Assembly: GCA_037501455.1 (NCBI GenBank)
Contig: CM074861.1
Location: 100,107,001-100,171,000, forward strand
Source of the DNA: Lantana camara
Lineage: Eukaryota; Streptophyta; Magnoliopsida; Lamiales; Verbenaceae
Length of the DNA stretch: 64,000 nucleotides
Reading direction: 5' to 3'
Every line of letters starts with the position of its first letter. Positions within the stretch are counted from its first letter, which is position 1. Below the pieces are notes generated by a model. That model ran no database searches, was not told the origin of the DNA, and saw only the letters and a list, made by a program, of their open reading frames with translations. Position numbers and translations under genes: made by a program. Shown here one piece after another: positions 35,630 to 46,846 of the stretch.

Positions 35630-37470
35630 TGTAGCACTCGAGCGCAAGGTACCACATCCCCCGCACCGAGACTCGACTCGAATATGAAACGGACATTCCA
35701 TACCCTGAGCTAAATCATGACGAACGGGGACATACACACTCGCTAAGTTAGGCAGGAGCTAACTTTCGCAAATAACAAGAGACAATAAAACAGAAAGAAT
35801 ACCACTGCGGAAGCGAAGTACATACATAAATAACAAGATAAGCAATTAACAACGGGTTCAACTAGCATAGATACATAATTCCGAAATTCAATAAAATCAT
35901 AAAGCATCAATTCCAGATTCTTTCTACTTCTGTAAGCTTATCTTTGATTCATGATAAAAGTAACAATCAATACAAATCTTACATCTTTATACTTAAACAA
36001 ATCATGATTCAATATGCACATGGACCGACTCTGACCTAACCGAAAACTTAAAGGACTTGACTTCCCGCCTAGCACTCCAAACCTGCAAGAACACTGAAAA
36101 CAATCCGGGTTCAGTCCATACGAGACTGGTGGGTATAAAACGAGGCATACTAGCATATACAACAATAATTAAACATTCAGGTGCAAGTTATAATCCCAAA
36201 TGAGGTTTTAGAGCATTTCCCAAGTGGGTAAAAATAAAGAAGTCATCAAAAGGGATTATAACGATCATTTTCATTCTTTAGGTCTTTTGTGGCCCGGCGA
36301 GTAGGCGTGTATTATCTCCAACCAACACCTCGTGTAGTTCATTAAACATTCTTTCTTTCTTTCATTCATTCATTCATACATAACATTCTTTTGTGCACAT
36401 TCATGAACATTTACACCTTCTTTCTCCGGGTGATGGCCGGGTGATCGGCCCGAACCATCCATTCATTGACCAAAAGGGGAACATGACTCCCCAGATGGCA
36501 CTCAGCGTCCATTCCTCGCTAACTCCTAACGAGGTCCGGTTACGCCGTTCATTGGTGGAACTAGTGTGAGGGATCACCGTCAGCCCATGCCTCCTCGAGT
36601 CACCACTCACACCAAGTCCCTGGGCCTCATTCTGTGCATAACATTCTTTCTTTTCTCGCCAAAACATTTGGTAGGTTCATAAAATAAGGGCTTATGTTTA
36701 AAATCATTGACTCAGGAAAATGACTCTATATATATATATATTTTTGGCTGAAATCTTTACACATTGGGAGTATATAGGGCCATTTAACTAAATAGAAGAG
36801 AAACCTACCAAAACCTAACCTACCAATGAAGGTAACTACCCTTGGCGTCTTTAAAAGTTTATGCCCGACCTTAATACATATCACCCAAATCTTTCCTTAT
36901 CTTCTGTTCAATTTTCCTTTTACTCTCTTTAAACCTTTAAGGGAAATTTGGTATTCGGCTCCTACAATTGCCTAATCGGAGAAAGGATGTTCTTGATGAT
37001 TCTTTAAGTTTGATTTAAATCTTCTAAATATAACCACAAGTCACCACCGCGGGTGCACCTGTACCAACTGAACACATAAAACACAGTACAGAACTCAGAC
37101 TCAGACTCAGACTCAGACTCAGACTCAGCATTCATACATATACACACTAAAGTAACACTTGATGCAAAACATGTGATACATGTTTAGTGTACCTTTACAC
37201 TACTAATATCGGTGTCCCTAGAGTATTGATTCAACATCCATGCTTCAACTCAAGGGGGATATAGCGATGGAATCTCTGTAAAGTAAAATCACAATATGCT
37301 CAACATCAACTAAACGGGTTCATCTAAACCGAGCACCTAACATAAAAATTATTTAAGTTAAATTTGCATGGATGCATGTATCATGGATGCTTCAGGTACC
37401 GTTCACCGTAATTGCATAATTTATAAACACATACGACATATTAGTACAAATGAAAAACCGGGGCGTTACA
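35630..37470 (-). repeat. Solo LTR of a TGTAACGCCCC-type (probably Ty3/gypsy) retrotransposon
   Basis: On the minus strand it begins TGTAACGCCCCGG and ends GTGCTACA. A perfect 5-bp duplication AATTT flanks it (35625-35629 and 37471-37475). At 1,841 bp with no internal domain, it is best read as a solo LTR left after LTR-LTR recombination. It contains short tandem CAGACT units (about 37098-37127) and ATTC repeats near 36360. Homologous LTRs occur at 47767 onward and 48226-50862. Family assignment rests on the LTR start only. Confidence 0.85.
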
Positions 37471-37904
37471 AATTTGTCGCAATACATGACAATTTTGTTA
37501 CAATAGATCTATTGTGATGATTATTTTTGTCACAGTCGTCGTCGCAATAGGTCCGTCGTATAAAGTCTCTAACGATAATTTCTGCGTTCATCACAATAGG
37601 TTTGTGACAAACGTACTTTTGTCACGAAAAACTTCATTCTTGTGACAAATTTATTATCATAACAATATATATGTATTGTCACTGCAATTCGATTTTGTCA
37701 CTAAAGGCCTGGTTAAATGATCACTATTATGACAAATGTTCTTGTCACAATATCATGTTCTATTGTGACAAACTTTTTGTCACATATTTGATACTTATCG
37801 TCATCATAGTCATATATTTGTCATTACAGTCATGTCAGTTAGGCACCTCTTGTGACAAACATATTTGTCACCACATCATATTTTGTCGGAAAATAATTAA
37901 ATAA

Positions 37905-38106
37905 AAAAAATTAAAAATTTTATTTGTGTGAGACCCGAACCACCCCTGGCACGAACCACACCCACCCCTCAGACGAGCCAGCACCGAACCCATTGAGCCA
38001 AGCACGAGCTAAACCCAGTAATAATTCTTTTTATTAATTGCGCTAGTTGGAAATCGAACTCGGGTCTCCAAGGTAGAATATTAACTCCTAAACCAATTTG
38101 GATAGC
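37905..38106 (-). mobile_element. tRNA-derived SINE-like insertion in CACTA-2
   Basis: The minus strand from 38106 reads GCTATCCAAATTGGTTTAGG and later GAGTTCGATTTCC, resembling the A and B boxes of a tRNA gene at fitting spacing. A GC-rich body (38010-37925) follows, then an AT-rich tail. The GC content stands out sharply from the surrounding CACTA sequence. The head is too diverged to be a working tRNA gene and no acceptor stem is apparent. Target duplications were not identified. Confidence 0.45.
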
Positions 38107-39177
38107 TTTTTTCATGTTAATATTACGTCTTTTAATATATTTAATAACAATAGAATATATTCATACACTAATTTCAATTAATTATTTAAATATTTTTGTG
38201 TTACTATTTTAAAATATAAAATATATAATTATTTAAATTAAATATAATCATATTTATGGAGATATTGTATTAAAATTGTTAGTTTATATACTTTTAGGTT
38301 TTAATTAATAATTTATATACTTAAAGTTATATGAAATATCATATTGACAATAAATATATTATCACATAACATATTTCTATTATGAAAATATGAATATATC
38401 ATAACAAAATAATTTTTAAAATAATAAATATTTATATGACAATATCACATTTTGTCATGACAAAATTAATTATTGTGACGACCAATCATTTATCATAACA
38501 TTATATTTCTATGGTAACAATAAGAACTTGCCACAATTAAAAATTTATATAAAACAAAAATATTTCACATGACAATAATTAATTTTGTTACCACAAATGA
38601 TCTATTGTGGCAATAAAAATTTATCATGATACCATAATTTTATAGTGACTATTATAAGTTGTCACATGCAAATAATTTATAAAATAACAATACTTTATAT
38701 GATGATATTATTTTTTATCGCGATAAAATAATTTCTTGTGACAAACCTAAAATTTGTCATGTATATGATACATAAGTGGCAAAGTATTTCGTCACAAAAT
38801 GTTAAATAATTTGTCACTGTACATTGTACCATTTAGCGTGACATATATCTGAATATTTTGTGATAAATATTAAATTTTATCATATATATGATACATAAGT
38901 GGCAAAACATTTCGTCACAAAAGGTTAAATAATTTGTTACCGTATATTGTACCATTTAGCGTGACAAATATCTGAATATTTTGTGACGAATATTAAATTT
39001 TGTCATATAAAATAATATCTTTCGTGACATTATAAGAATTTGTCTCTTAAAGTTTATTTTGTGGTGACAAACTTATATATCGTCACTATAGTGTAATCTA
39101 TTATGACGCTATTATTTTTCGTCACAACAAATTGTCACGAAAAATAGTTTTTTTTTTTTTTTTTTTTTGTAGTGATA

Positions 39178-39749
39178 GGAAACCCATATTTGATTCAATC
39201 AAATTGGATTTTGTCATTTATTTATTCAAATATTTATAAAACAATAAAATATTTTTTTAAGAAAATATCAATTTATTTGAGAATAATCTAAGTAATTATT
39301 GTAAAAAACTTAAATAGTTTTATATACTTAATTAGTTTTACTTAGAAAAAATTACTTAATTGTAATCCGAATACTAATAGTAGTGGAAATCGTAATTTAA
39401 CCAATATTGTCAATCCACCTTATTATATTGAAAATATTAATAATTTATCGTAATTGAATAAAAATTATTGTATATGTAGATTATATAAAAGCTGACAATA
39501 AATTTATATTTGAAGTAAGGTATAAACATAATCAACAATTATTTTATCCAAAATCATACAAAGGTGATAATACTTCATATAAAACTAATTTAAACTATAT
39601 ACGTTTGACATACAACTACGAAAAGAATTCACAATTAATATAAGGAACACATTTGGGGGATAAATATGTAGAGAAATTGGTTCTGACTATATAACAAAAC
39701 TACATTTTTTCTCACAACGGTGAATTACCAAAAAATCTTCAAATGGGGA
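39178..39749. other. AT-rich spacer
   Basis: No gene or repeat structure recognised between CACTA-2 and the hairpin MITE. Confidence 0.5.
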
Positions 39750-40095
39750 GTTAAATTTTTGTTAGCTCCCCATTTTCAAAAAAAAAAAAAATTTCGTTTG
39801 CTCCCCAAATGAGAATCAAAATTTTCGTTTATTCCCCATTTTTTGCGAACGTGGTATAAAAACTCAAGGATCACGTAACTAAATCCCCAAATGTTGTGTA
39901 TTTTTCACAATATATAGTATATTTATTATATATTGCGAAAAATACATAACATTTGGGGATTTAGTTACGTGAAGCTTGAGTTTTTATACTACGTTTGCAA
40001 AAAAATTGGGAGTAAACGAAAATTTTGATTTTTATATGAGGAGCAAACGATTTTTTTTTTTTTAAATGGAGAGTAAATAAATTTTTTTTCAAACT
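39750..40095. mobile_element. Hairpin MITE
   Basis: A roughly 345-bp near-palindrome centred near 39918. Matching arms include TAACTAAATCCCCAAATGTT against AACATTTGGGGATTTAGTTA, and TCGTTTGCTCCCC against GGAGCAAACGA. It has no coding capacity. The transcript would fold into a long hairpin. It lies just upstream of the PPR pseudogene. Terminal sequence and target duplication are too degraded to assign a superfamily. Confidence 0.8.
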
Positions 40096-40371
40096 CATGG
40101 AATACTATTAAAAAACAACCCCTTTTCACAATGCAGGGATTTGCGAAAAAAATGAATGGAAGTCAAATTTTGAAGAAAGTTTGAGTGCCTCCGCGCCACC
40201 GCCGCGCTGTCGCAATCTATCGCCGCGCTGTCGCAATCTATCGCCGCCTTCTCAATTCATTAAGGTTTGTTCTACTCCTTGTTTCTAGTTTTAGCTACGG
40301 AAGATATCTTACTCCAACAATGTGCTTTTACAATGTGCTTTTAACTGGATGGAGGTTTAGCAGCTCATAGC
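40096..40371 (+). other. Presumed 5' region of the PPR pseudogene
   Basis: Contains a short direct repeat CGCCGCGCTGTCGCAATCTA (two copies near 40200-40240). Open frame 40185-40370 has no known domain. It probably represents former 5' UTR or intron of the PPR gene. Confidence 0.35.
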
Positions 40372-40580
40372 ATGTCAAAACGCTCGAGGTATTTCAAGTA
40401 TTCTTGCACATTTTACCATGGAAACCACATGCTCGATGAAATTCCTAAACGACCGGTTGTCTCTGCTCAAGGTTTCATGCTCAATCTGATGCACCAAAAT
40501 CGTCAGGGCAAAGCGCTTATTGTGTTCAAGAGACATTTGCAAGTTGGTCTCCGTGGAATTGATGAAGTTGCAGTTGCACT

Positions 40581-40748
40581 TGTTTTCTATGTAGAACGCC
40601 ATGGTTTGAAGGGAAAACTGTATTGAATTCTCTCAATTCTGTATCTCACTATACAAGATTTACACGTATATAAAATATTCACACTTAGACTAAATAAGGA
40701 AAAAATATACAATCAAATCCCTACAATTAAGTTTTCCTTAAGTCGACA
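40581..40748 (-). repeat. Copia-2 3' LTR (168 bp)
   Basis: Matches 45397-45564. The RNase H reading frame runs through the polypurine tract and ends inside this LTR at 40713. Confidence 0.93.
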
Positions 40749-41468
40749 CTCCCCCTCAAGTTGAGTCGTCGGATCTCCGATGTTCAACTTGCTCAAGACT
40801 TCCCCAAAAATCCTTCCGTTTACTGCCTTTGTTAGGATGTCGGCTAACTGGTCCTCTGATCTCACAAACGGGAGTTCCACAATCCCTTCTTCCAGTTTTT
40901 CTTTGATAAAGTGCCTATCAACTTCCACATGTTTCGTGCGATCATGTTGCACGGGATTTTCTGATATGCTTATGGCAGCTCGGTTATCGCACATGAGTTT
41001 ACAAGCTCCGATCACTGGGAAACCAATCTCCGCAAGCAATTTTCTCAACCATAGAACCTCTGCTACTCCTCGGGCAATTCCTCTGAACTCTGCTTCTGCG
41101 CTCGAGAGAGCCACTACTTTCTGTTTCTTAATCCTCCAAGTCACCAAGTTCCCTCCAACTAAGGTAAAGTACCCTGACGTTGACCTCCTATCCCCTGGAC
41201 TTCCAGCCCAGTCTGCATCAGTGTAGGCAGTGATGTTGAGGTGTCCATGTTTCTGAAAAACAACACCCCTTCCCGGGCAACCTTTCAGATATCGACAGAC
41301 CCTAAGAGCTGCATCCAAGTGCTCCTTCTGGGGTTGATGCATAAACTGGCTCAGCACCCCAACTGCATATGCTATATCTGGCCGGGTATGGGAAAGATAG
41401 ATCAACTTCCCCACTAAGTGCTGATACTGTCCCTTATCAGCGTTTTCTGCTCCTTCCACTATTTTCAT
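40713..41468 (-). pseudogene. Copia-2 RNase H region
   Basis: Encodes HTRPDIAYAVGVLSQFMHQP, DADWAGSPGDRRSTSGY, SSAEAEFRGIARGVAEVLWL and MCDNRAAISISENPVQHDRT, all typical of Copia RNase H. The domain itself is uninterrupted, but it is separated from reverse transcriptase by a frame break. It ends inside the LTR. Confidence 0.85.
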
Positions 41469-43023
41469 CCCTGGTTAACCGTCATCGGAGTATCAGTTGG
41501 TTTACACTCCAATAGCCCGGTTTCTGCAAGCAAATCAAGGACATACTTCCGCTGAGAAATGAAGATGCCCTTCTTGGACCGTAGTACTTCTATCCCTAAG
41601 AAGTATTTGAGTTTCCCTAGGTCCTTCATCTCAAACTCTTTGAATAAGTTCTCTCTAAGGCGAGAAATCTCCTCTTTGTCATCTCCTGTGATAACCATAT
41701 CATCCACATAGATTATTAAGCATGTTGTTAACCCATTTCTCCTTTTCAGGAAGAGTGTGTGGTCCGAGTTGCTCTGGCGGTATCCGTATTTCTTCATAGC
41801 AACCGAGAACCTCCCAAACCAAGCCCGGGGTGACTGCTTCAACCCGTATAACGCCTTTCGCAGCCTACACACCTCCCCCTGACTATATCCTCTGGTGAAG
41901 CCCGGTGAGGGCTCCATATAAACTTCTTCACTGAGGTCCCCGTGCAAGAACGGTTAACCGGGCCCTTGGCCACCAACCGGGCCTTATATCTTTCAATGCT
42001 CCCATCTGCCCGGTGTTTTACAGTAAAGACCCACCGGCACCCAACTGTTTTCTTTCCATGGGGAAGAACACATTTTTCCCACATGTCGTTTTTCTCAAGC
42101 GCCTCCATTTCCACTCTCATAGCCTGGACCCACTTGTCATCTGTCAGTGCCTCTTCGACTCTGCTGGGTATAATGGTAGCATGGATTGCTGCAGTGTAGG
42201 CACGAGCTTGAACTGACATATTTCTTTTGGCTAAGTCAGCCACTGGATACCTTGCTTTCCTGCTTGCAAGTTCTGGCTCGTACCTCTTGGGTGGGACCCC
42301 CCTGTTTACCCTTGGAGGCAAAACACAACTATTCTCATTTTCCTCCTGTGCTACCTCTGGGTTTGTTCCCTCCTGTAATCCTGTTTCCTCTCGTTCTTGA
42401 GTCTCCCCCTGTCCTGAGTCATTTCCTGTATCGAATGAACCAAACTGTCTGATAGGAGTAACATTAGTCAATTCACGGTTACTAACCTCAGGGATTTCAG
42501 TCGGAGTGACGGGATCAGTGGGGGGCTGTACCATAGGAGGTGGTGGCTCGACGGTCCCGCCTACTTGCTCTGTTAGGACTATGTCTGGCCAAGCGTGTGA
42601 CACTCCACTCGGAGGACCCTGTTGACCCTGTTGACTCTCCCCCTGTCCACCGGATGTGGAGAAAAAATACTCTGTCTCCACAAAATCACAATCCATCGTA
42701 GTGTACATCCGACGAGTAGCAGGATGATAACACCGATACCCCTTTTGATGAACCCCATACCCCACGAAAACACATTTAACACTACACGGATCAAGTTTCG
42801 TACGATCACTCCTAGGGATGTGTACAAACACCGAACACCCAAAGACTCGAGGTGGAAGTACTAATACGGACGGGATCGTCACCTGACTAGAGAACTGTTT
42901 AAGTGGTGTATCAAAGTTAAGTGTTTTTGTGGGTAATCGATTTGCCAGATAGACTGAAGTGGCCACTGCCTCAGGCCAGAAGGTTTTAGGACAATGTGAC
43001 TCGAGGAGAAGGGCTCTAGACAT
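41465..43023 (-). pseudogene. Copia-2 integrase end and reverse transcriptase with internal deletion
   Basis: 43023-41839 holds the integrase C-terminus and the start of reverse transcriptase (WVFTVKHRADGSIERYKARL). Just after ARLVAKG, the sequence jumps to FLHGDLSEEVYMEP in another frame at about 41950. Roughly 50 residues, including the first catalytic Asp region (the QLDVKNAF motif), are therefore missing. The rest (41947-41465) keeps YVDDMV and ends at the RNase H boundary. The deletion junction sits at GGTTAACCG. Confidence 0.85.
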
Positions 43024-44324
43024 CTCTAGTAATTGACGATTCTTACGTTCAGCTACCCCATTTTGCTGTGGTGTGTGTGGACAAGATGTCTGATGAATTA
43101 TCCCCTGATTCTGAAAAAATTATTTTAAAGTGGAGTTGACATACTCACCCCCATTATCAGATCGAAGAATTTTAATATGAGTTTGATACTGTGTACGAAC
43201 CATATGGAAAAATTCTATGAATTTGTAGGGAACCTCAGACTTATTCTTAAGGAAGTACACCCACGTCATTCTAGAATAGTCATCAATAAATAGCAGGAAA
43301 TATTTAAAAACATGACTAGAATCACAAAAAACCAGTGTTCGGGGCAGGCCCCCATATATCAGAATGAACTAGAGAAAAAACAGTTTTGGCCCTTCGAGCT
43401 AGAGGGAGAAAAAGACTGCCTATGACTCTTGGACAACATACATGTTTCACAAGATAGTTTATTATTCTGAGAAAAAAAACTAGGAAATAATATCTGAAGA
43501 TAACCTAGTGAAGGGTGACCTAAACGACGGTGCCACAACCACTGTTGGCGGTCCACTGTCCCGTGAGCTAGCGCTGCAGTTCCTTGTTGAGCCACCTCGT
43601 CGACATAGTACAGCCCGCCACTCTCAGTACCACGCCCAATCACTTTCCCCGACTGAATATCCTGCAAGAGACAAAAGGTAGGGAACATTAAGACCTTGCA
43701 GTTCAACTCCTTAGTAACATGACTAATAGATAACAATTTGCAGGATAAGTTCGGAACATGAAGACAGTTCTTTAGTTTCAACTTTGGGGTCAAAGTGATG
43801 GTTCCGGTGCCTTGAACCGGGGACACGCCCCCGTTTGCATTCTGAATAGATGTTCTCACGGGATTTTTATACTCGGTCAAATCGGCCCGATCAAAAGTCA
43901 TAGTATCAGTAGCACCACAATCAAAAAGCCACCGAGTCATTTTTCCACCGTGGCCTGTATCTGTTCGAAGGGCCACACCTGTTTTATTTTTATCCTGGGC
44001 TATATCACAATTTACAAGAGTGTTGCATTTTTCCACACATTCTGACTCATAATTATTGCTTTTAATATTACAAGAAATATTAAATTGTGGAAATAAATGG
44101 GAAGAAGTGGTGGAGGGGTAGGACGGGCATTTCACCCGTCCAAACCCTATACCTAAATTTGCTCCCTCATTTCGGATAGAGGTGCCCGCCACTGCAAATG
44201 CTGAGAAACCTCTCTCTCCTTCTTCCCGTTCCACTGCCTTCTCCTCTCTCTCAATCGGACCTCCGTCCGCCACCGTTGCCGCTGCGTAGCCGGCTTGGCG
44301 TTGTCCCGACGCTGGCTCCGCCAT
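43024..44324 (-). pseudogene. Copia-2 protease and integrase region, broken
   Basis: Open to 43359. Contains the protease site WLFDCGATDTM (DCGA, a known variant of DSGA in plant Copia), the pre-integrase HRRLGHPSLGYLQ and CETCMLSKSHRQ. The integrase core below 43359 is split: a stop lies within STLK*FFQNQG before [13 protein letters not shown] near 43050-43135. Confidence 0.8.
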
Positions 44325-45321
44325 CCTTCTGGAAAACCGATGAGTTCATAACATTCCTCTTTGGTATGCCGGGTTTCCCACAGTTACCGCACCTTAAGTT
44401 CGCTCTGTCTCCGCCGTCGCTCCGACGTGATGGTCCCGGAGCTTTCCGTGGCGGGCCTGATCTGGGCCTGGCGGTGAATGGTGGCGCTATTCCCTTCTCT
44501 GACCGTGATTGGTCTCGGGCAATCAGCCCTGCTCCCAAACCTGAGGTGATTGCCGATGATGGCCTCTCTCCCTTCTGTTCAGAGCCCATAATTCCCCGCC
44601 GTATTCCTTCCCGGCGGACGGCTGCGTACGCTGCTTCGATGGGCGGTAATGGAGATTCTTTGAGTAAGTCTCTCCTTTCCGAGTCATACCTTTCATCGAG
44701 TCCGACAAGGAATTGAAAGAGCCGATTTTCTGACCTCAAGCGATTAAAAGTGGTTATGTCTTGTTCATGAACCATGGGGTTGGGTTGTCGGATCTCGATC
44801 TCCCGCCAGATCCGCTGCATATTACCGAAGTATTGCTCGATGCTATCTGTCCCCTGTTTCAAATTGTTTGCTTTGACGGTTTAATCGAAGATTTGAAGCC
44901 CGTCACTTCCCTGACTGTAAGTTGCTTGCAACCCATCCTATAGTGCCTTTGCCGAGGGATATTCGGCATAATGGGGAATAAGATCTTGCTCCATGTTGTC
45001 GAGAAGCCAGGAACACACTATCAAATCGATCTGCTCCCATCTGTGGTAGTTGGGATGGTTTGGTGTCGGTGGGGCCGGTGTCCCAGTGATGTGGTTGAGC
45101 CTCCCTCTGCCTCCGATGGCCATTCTCATCAGTCGGGCCCATAGGGAGTAATTTGATTGATTCAACTTAATACTGATTGTAACTGTTTGTGGGATTTGAG
45201 ACTGACTGGATTCGGTTTGGGGTTGCAGGTTCTGGAATAAACTGGCAAGTTGAGTGGCTAAGGAATCGACCTGTTGTGACTCCTTGCCAGTGCTGGACTG
45301 GCTGCTGTTGTTCTCAGTCAT
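44251..45321 (-). pseudogene. Copia-2 gag, broken
   Basis: Starts MTENNSSQSSTGK at 45321 and runs to 44938 (SLWARLMRMAIGGRGRLNHI is the gag core). It is frame-broken and continues 44862-44251 with SIEQYFGNMQRIWREIEIRQ and FQFLVGLDERYD. The zinc knuckle reads CGNCGKPGIPKRNV: the second Cys pair is kept but the His and last Cys are lost (I and V in their place). It cannot make normal gag. Confidence 0.85.
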
Positions 45322-45396
45322 GGTCGAGAGAAGGTAATGGTAAATGATGAGCGAAGAATCGAATCCTCTAATGGATCGAAACCTGCTCTGATACCA

Positions 45397-45564
45397 TGTT
45401 TTCTATGTAGAACGCCATGGTTTGAAGGGAAAACTGTATTGAATTCTCTCAATTCTGTATCTCACTATACAAGATTTACACGTATATAAAATATTCACAC
45501 TTAGACTAAATAAGGAAAAAATATACAATCAAATCCCTACAATTAAGTTTTCCTTAAGTCGACA
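45397..45564 (-). repeat. Copia-2 5' LTR (168 bp)
   Basis: Next to the primer-binding site GCTCTGATACCA (plus strand, 45385-45396). Matches the left LTR throughout. Confidence 0.93.
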
Positions 45565-46007
45565 GCACTTGTTTCCAAGGCTTGTCTTGCTCACCCAAAA
45601 CTTGGGTGTCAAATCCATGGTTTTGCAATAGTATCGGGTTTCATGGATTATCTTTCTGTATGTAATTCTTTGATGAATTTATATTGTAAATTGAAGGATT
45701 TAAGGAGGGCTTTGTGCATCTTTGAGAAGTTGAATAACCCTGATACAGTTTCCTACAATACAGTTTTATCGGGGTTTGAAGATTGTGGAAAAGCACTCAT
45801 GTTTGCTCGTGAGATGCATTCAGCTGGGATTTCTTTCGATGCAGTAACATACACCACTGTTCTTGCCCATTGTGCTGATGTCCAGGAGTTTGATTTTGGG
45901 GTGCAATTGCATTGCCTTGCTTTGAAGTGTGGTTTGAAGACAGAGATGTTTATTGGGAATGCGTTGGTCACATTGTATTCAAAATGTGGAGAAATGGTGG
46001 ATGCTAG
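45565..46007 (+). pseudogene. PPR pseudogene, second piece
   Basis: Continues directly from 40580 once Copia-2 and one copy of GCACT are removed. Encodes LVSKACLAHPKLGCQIHGFA, then SLMNLYCKLKDLRRALCIFE and a further PPR unit, ending CGEMVDAS at the 382-bp insertion. No stop occurs in this piece, so the Copia-2 and LTR-like insertions may have been early disabling events. Confidence 0.85.
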
Positions 46008-46389
46008 TGATACGGTTGAAGCAGCAGTTGTGGCGGAAAAAGAAAGGGCTAACCAAGAGAAGGAAGAAATGGATAACAGAGATGCAGAGGATGCTCAGCA
46101 AATGGCGCTTAGAAGTGGAAGGATGATTAAGGCACCAAAGTGGCAAGAAGAATTTTGTCCTCGTGAATTAGGTTGTCTTTTATTTAATTAGTCGTATCTT
46201 TGTTTTGGGGATCATCAGTCAATAATATCAATTACTCTCTCTTGGCAATTCTCACGTCTCTCTCTCTCCCCTAATATTTCCCACCGAACGGCCGGATCTT
46301 TGCCAAAAACTCCCTTCTCCCCTATATTTCTACGAGTCCGAGACTACTCCAAAGTCTCCTTTGATACGTTGGTAATCTCATACGTATCA
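46008..46389. mobile_element. 382-bp LTR-like insertion in the PPR pseudogene
   Basis: Starts TGATACGG and ends CGTATCA (7-bp inverted tips, TG...CA), flanked by a perfect 5-bp duplication GCTAG (46003-46007 and 46390-46394). This indicates a solo LTR or short TRIM-like element. Its plus strand encodes a C-terminal-like peptide (QMALRSGRMIKAPKWQEEFC and a few more residues), reminiscent of the basic tail of retroelement polyproteins. No primer-binding site or second LTR is seen. Confidence 0.8.
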
Positions 46390-46597
46390 GCTAGTAAAAT
46401 GTTCGAGGAAATGCCTCGTAGAGATTTGATTTCTTGAAATGCCATTCTCTTGGGCTGTACGCAGGTTAGTTATGGATTGGAAGCTATATTTGGATTTGTT
46501 GAGCTGGTTAGAGAAGGCATGAATCTCGATCATGTCTCATTCACTAGCGTAATCTCAGCTTGCAGTCAAGCGAGAAACTTAGATTTTGGGAATCAAG
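46390..46597 (+). pseudogene. PPR pseudogene, third piece
   Basis: Encodes SKMFEEMPRRDLIS, an in-frame TGA where Trp is expected, then AIFGFVELVREGMNLDHVSF and ISACSQARNLDFGNQ up to the hAT-type MITE. The TGG to TGA change is a point mutation. Confidence 0.8.
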
Positions 46598-46838
46598 CAG
46601 TGGCGGAGCCACCCTTGGCCGAGGGAGTATAATTGACCCCCCTAAAAAAAAAAATTTTAATTATTATATAGATATATACATATTTGTATATGTAATTTTA
46701 TAGGGTTTTTCTAATTATTGACCCCCCTCATCAAAGTTAAAATTAATACTAGTGAGGGTCAATATAATAAATTATTGACCCCCTTTAATATTTTGCTTTT
46801 ATCGACCCCCCTCAATAAAATTTCTGGCTCCGCCACTG
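46598..46838. mobile_element. hAT-type MITE, 241 bp
   Basis: Perfect terminal inverted repeats CAGTGGCGGAGCCA / TGGCTCCGCCACTG and an 8-bp target duplication with one mismatch (GAATCAAG at 46590-46597, GAAGCAAG at 46839-46846), as expected for hAT elements. The interior has repeats of TTGACCCCCCT in both orientations and no ORF. Confidence 0.88.
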
Positions 46839-46846
46839 GAAGCAAG

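Larger units (their letters stand above)
35593..39174. mobile_element. CACTA-2: non-autonomous CACTA transposon, complete
   Basis: Starts CACTACAAAAAAAACAC and ends in a long T run plus GTAGTG, with a 3-bp target duplication ATA on both sides (35590-35592 and 39175-39177). Subterminal regions are rich in TTTGTGACAAA and TTTGTCACAA motifs in both orientations, a family trait. It encodes no transposase. Removing the nested solo LTR (35630-37470) and its duplicated AATTT leaves about 1.7 kb of element. This sub-family differs in both subterminal motif and tip from the CACTA element ending at 17073. Confidence 0.93.
40581..45564 (-). mobile_element. Copia-2: young but defective Copia element in the PPR gene
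   Basis: LTRs of 168 bp (40581-40748 and 45397-45564) read the same at every base I compared, start TGTTTTC and end CGACA. A 5-bp duplication GCACT (40576-40580 and 45565-45569) flanks the element. The initiator tRNA-Met primer-binding site abuts the right LTR (45385-45396) and the polypurine tract GGGGGAG lies beside the left one. Coding is broken at several points. Identical LTRs with a dead polyprotein suggest it was copied using proteins supplied by another element. Confidence 0.95.

Noticed and set aside
36401..36667. 88-codon minus-strand frame in the solo LTR
   Set aside because: Lies wholly inside a non-coding LTR and shows no known domain.
38041..38106. Functional tRNA gene
   Set aside because: Box-like motifs are present but no proper acceptor stem or cloverleaf could be drawn by eye; a SINE head is more likely.
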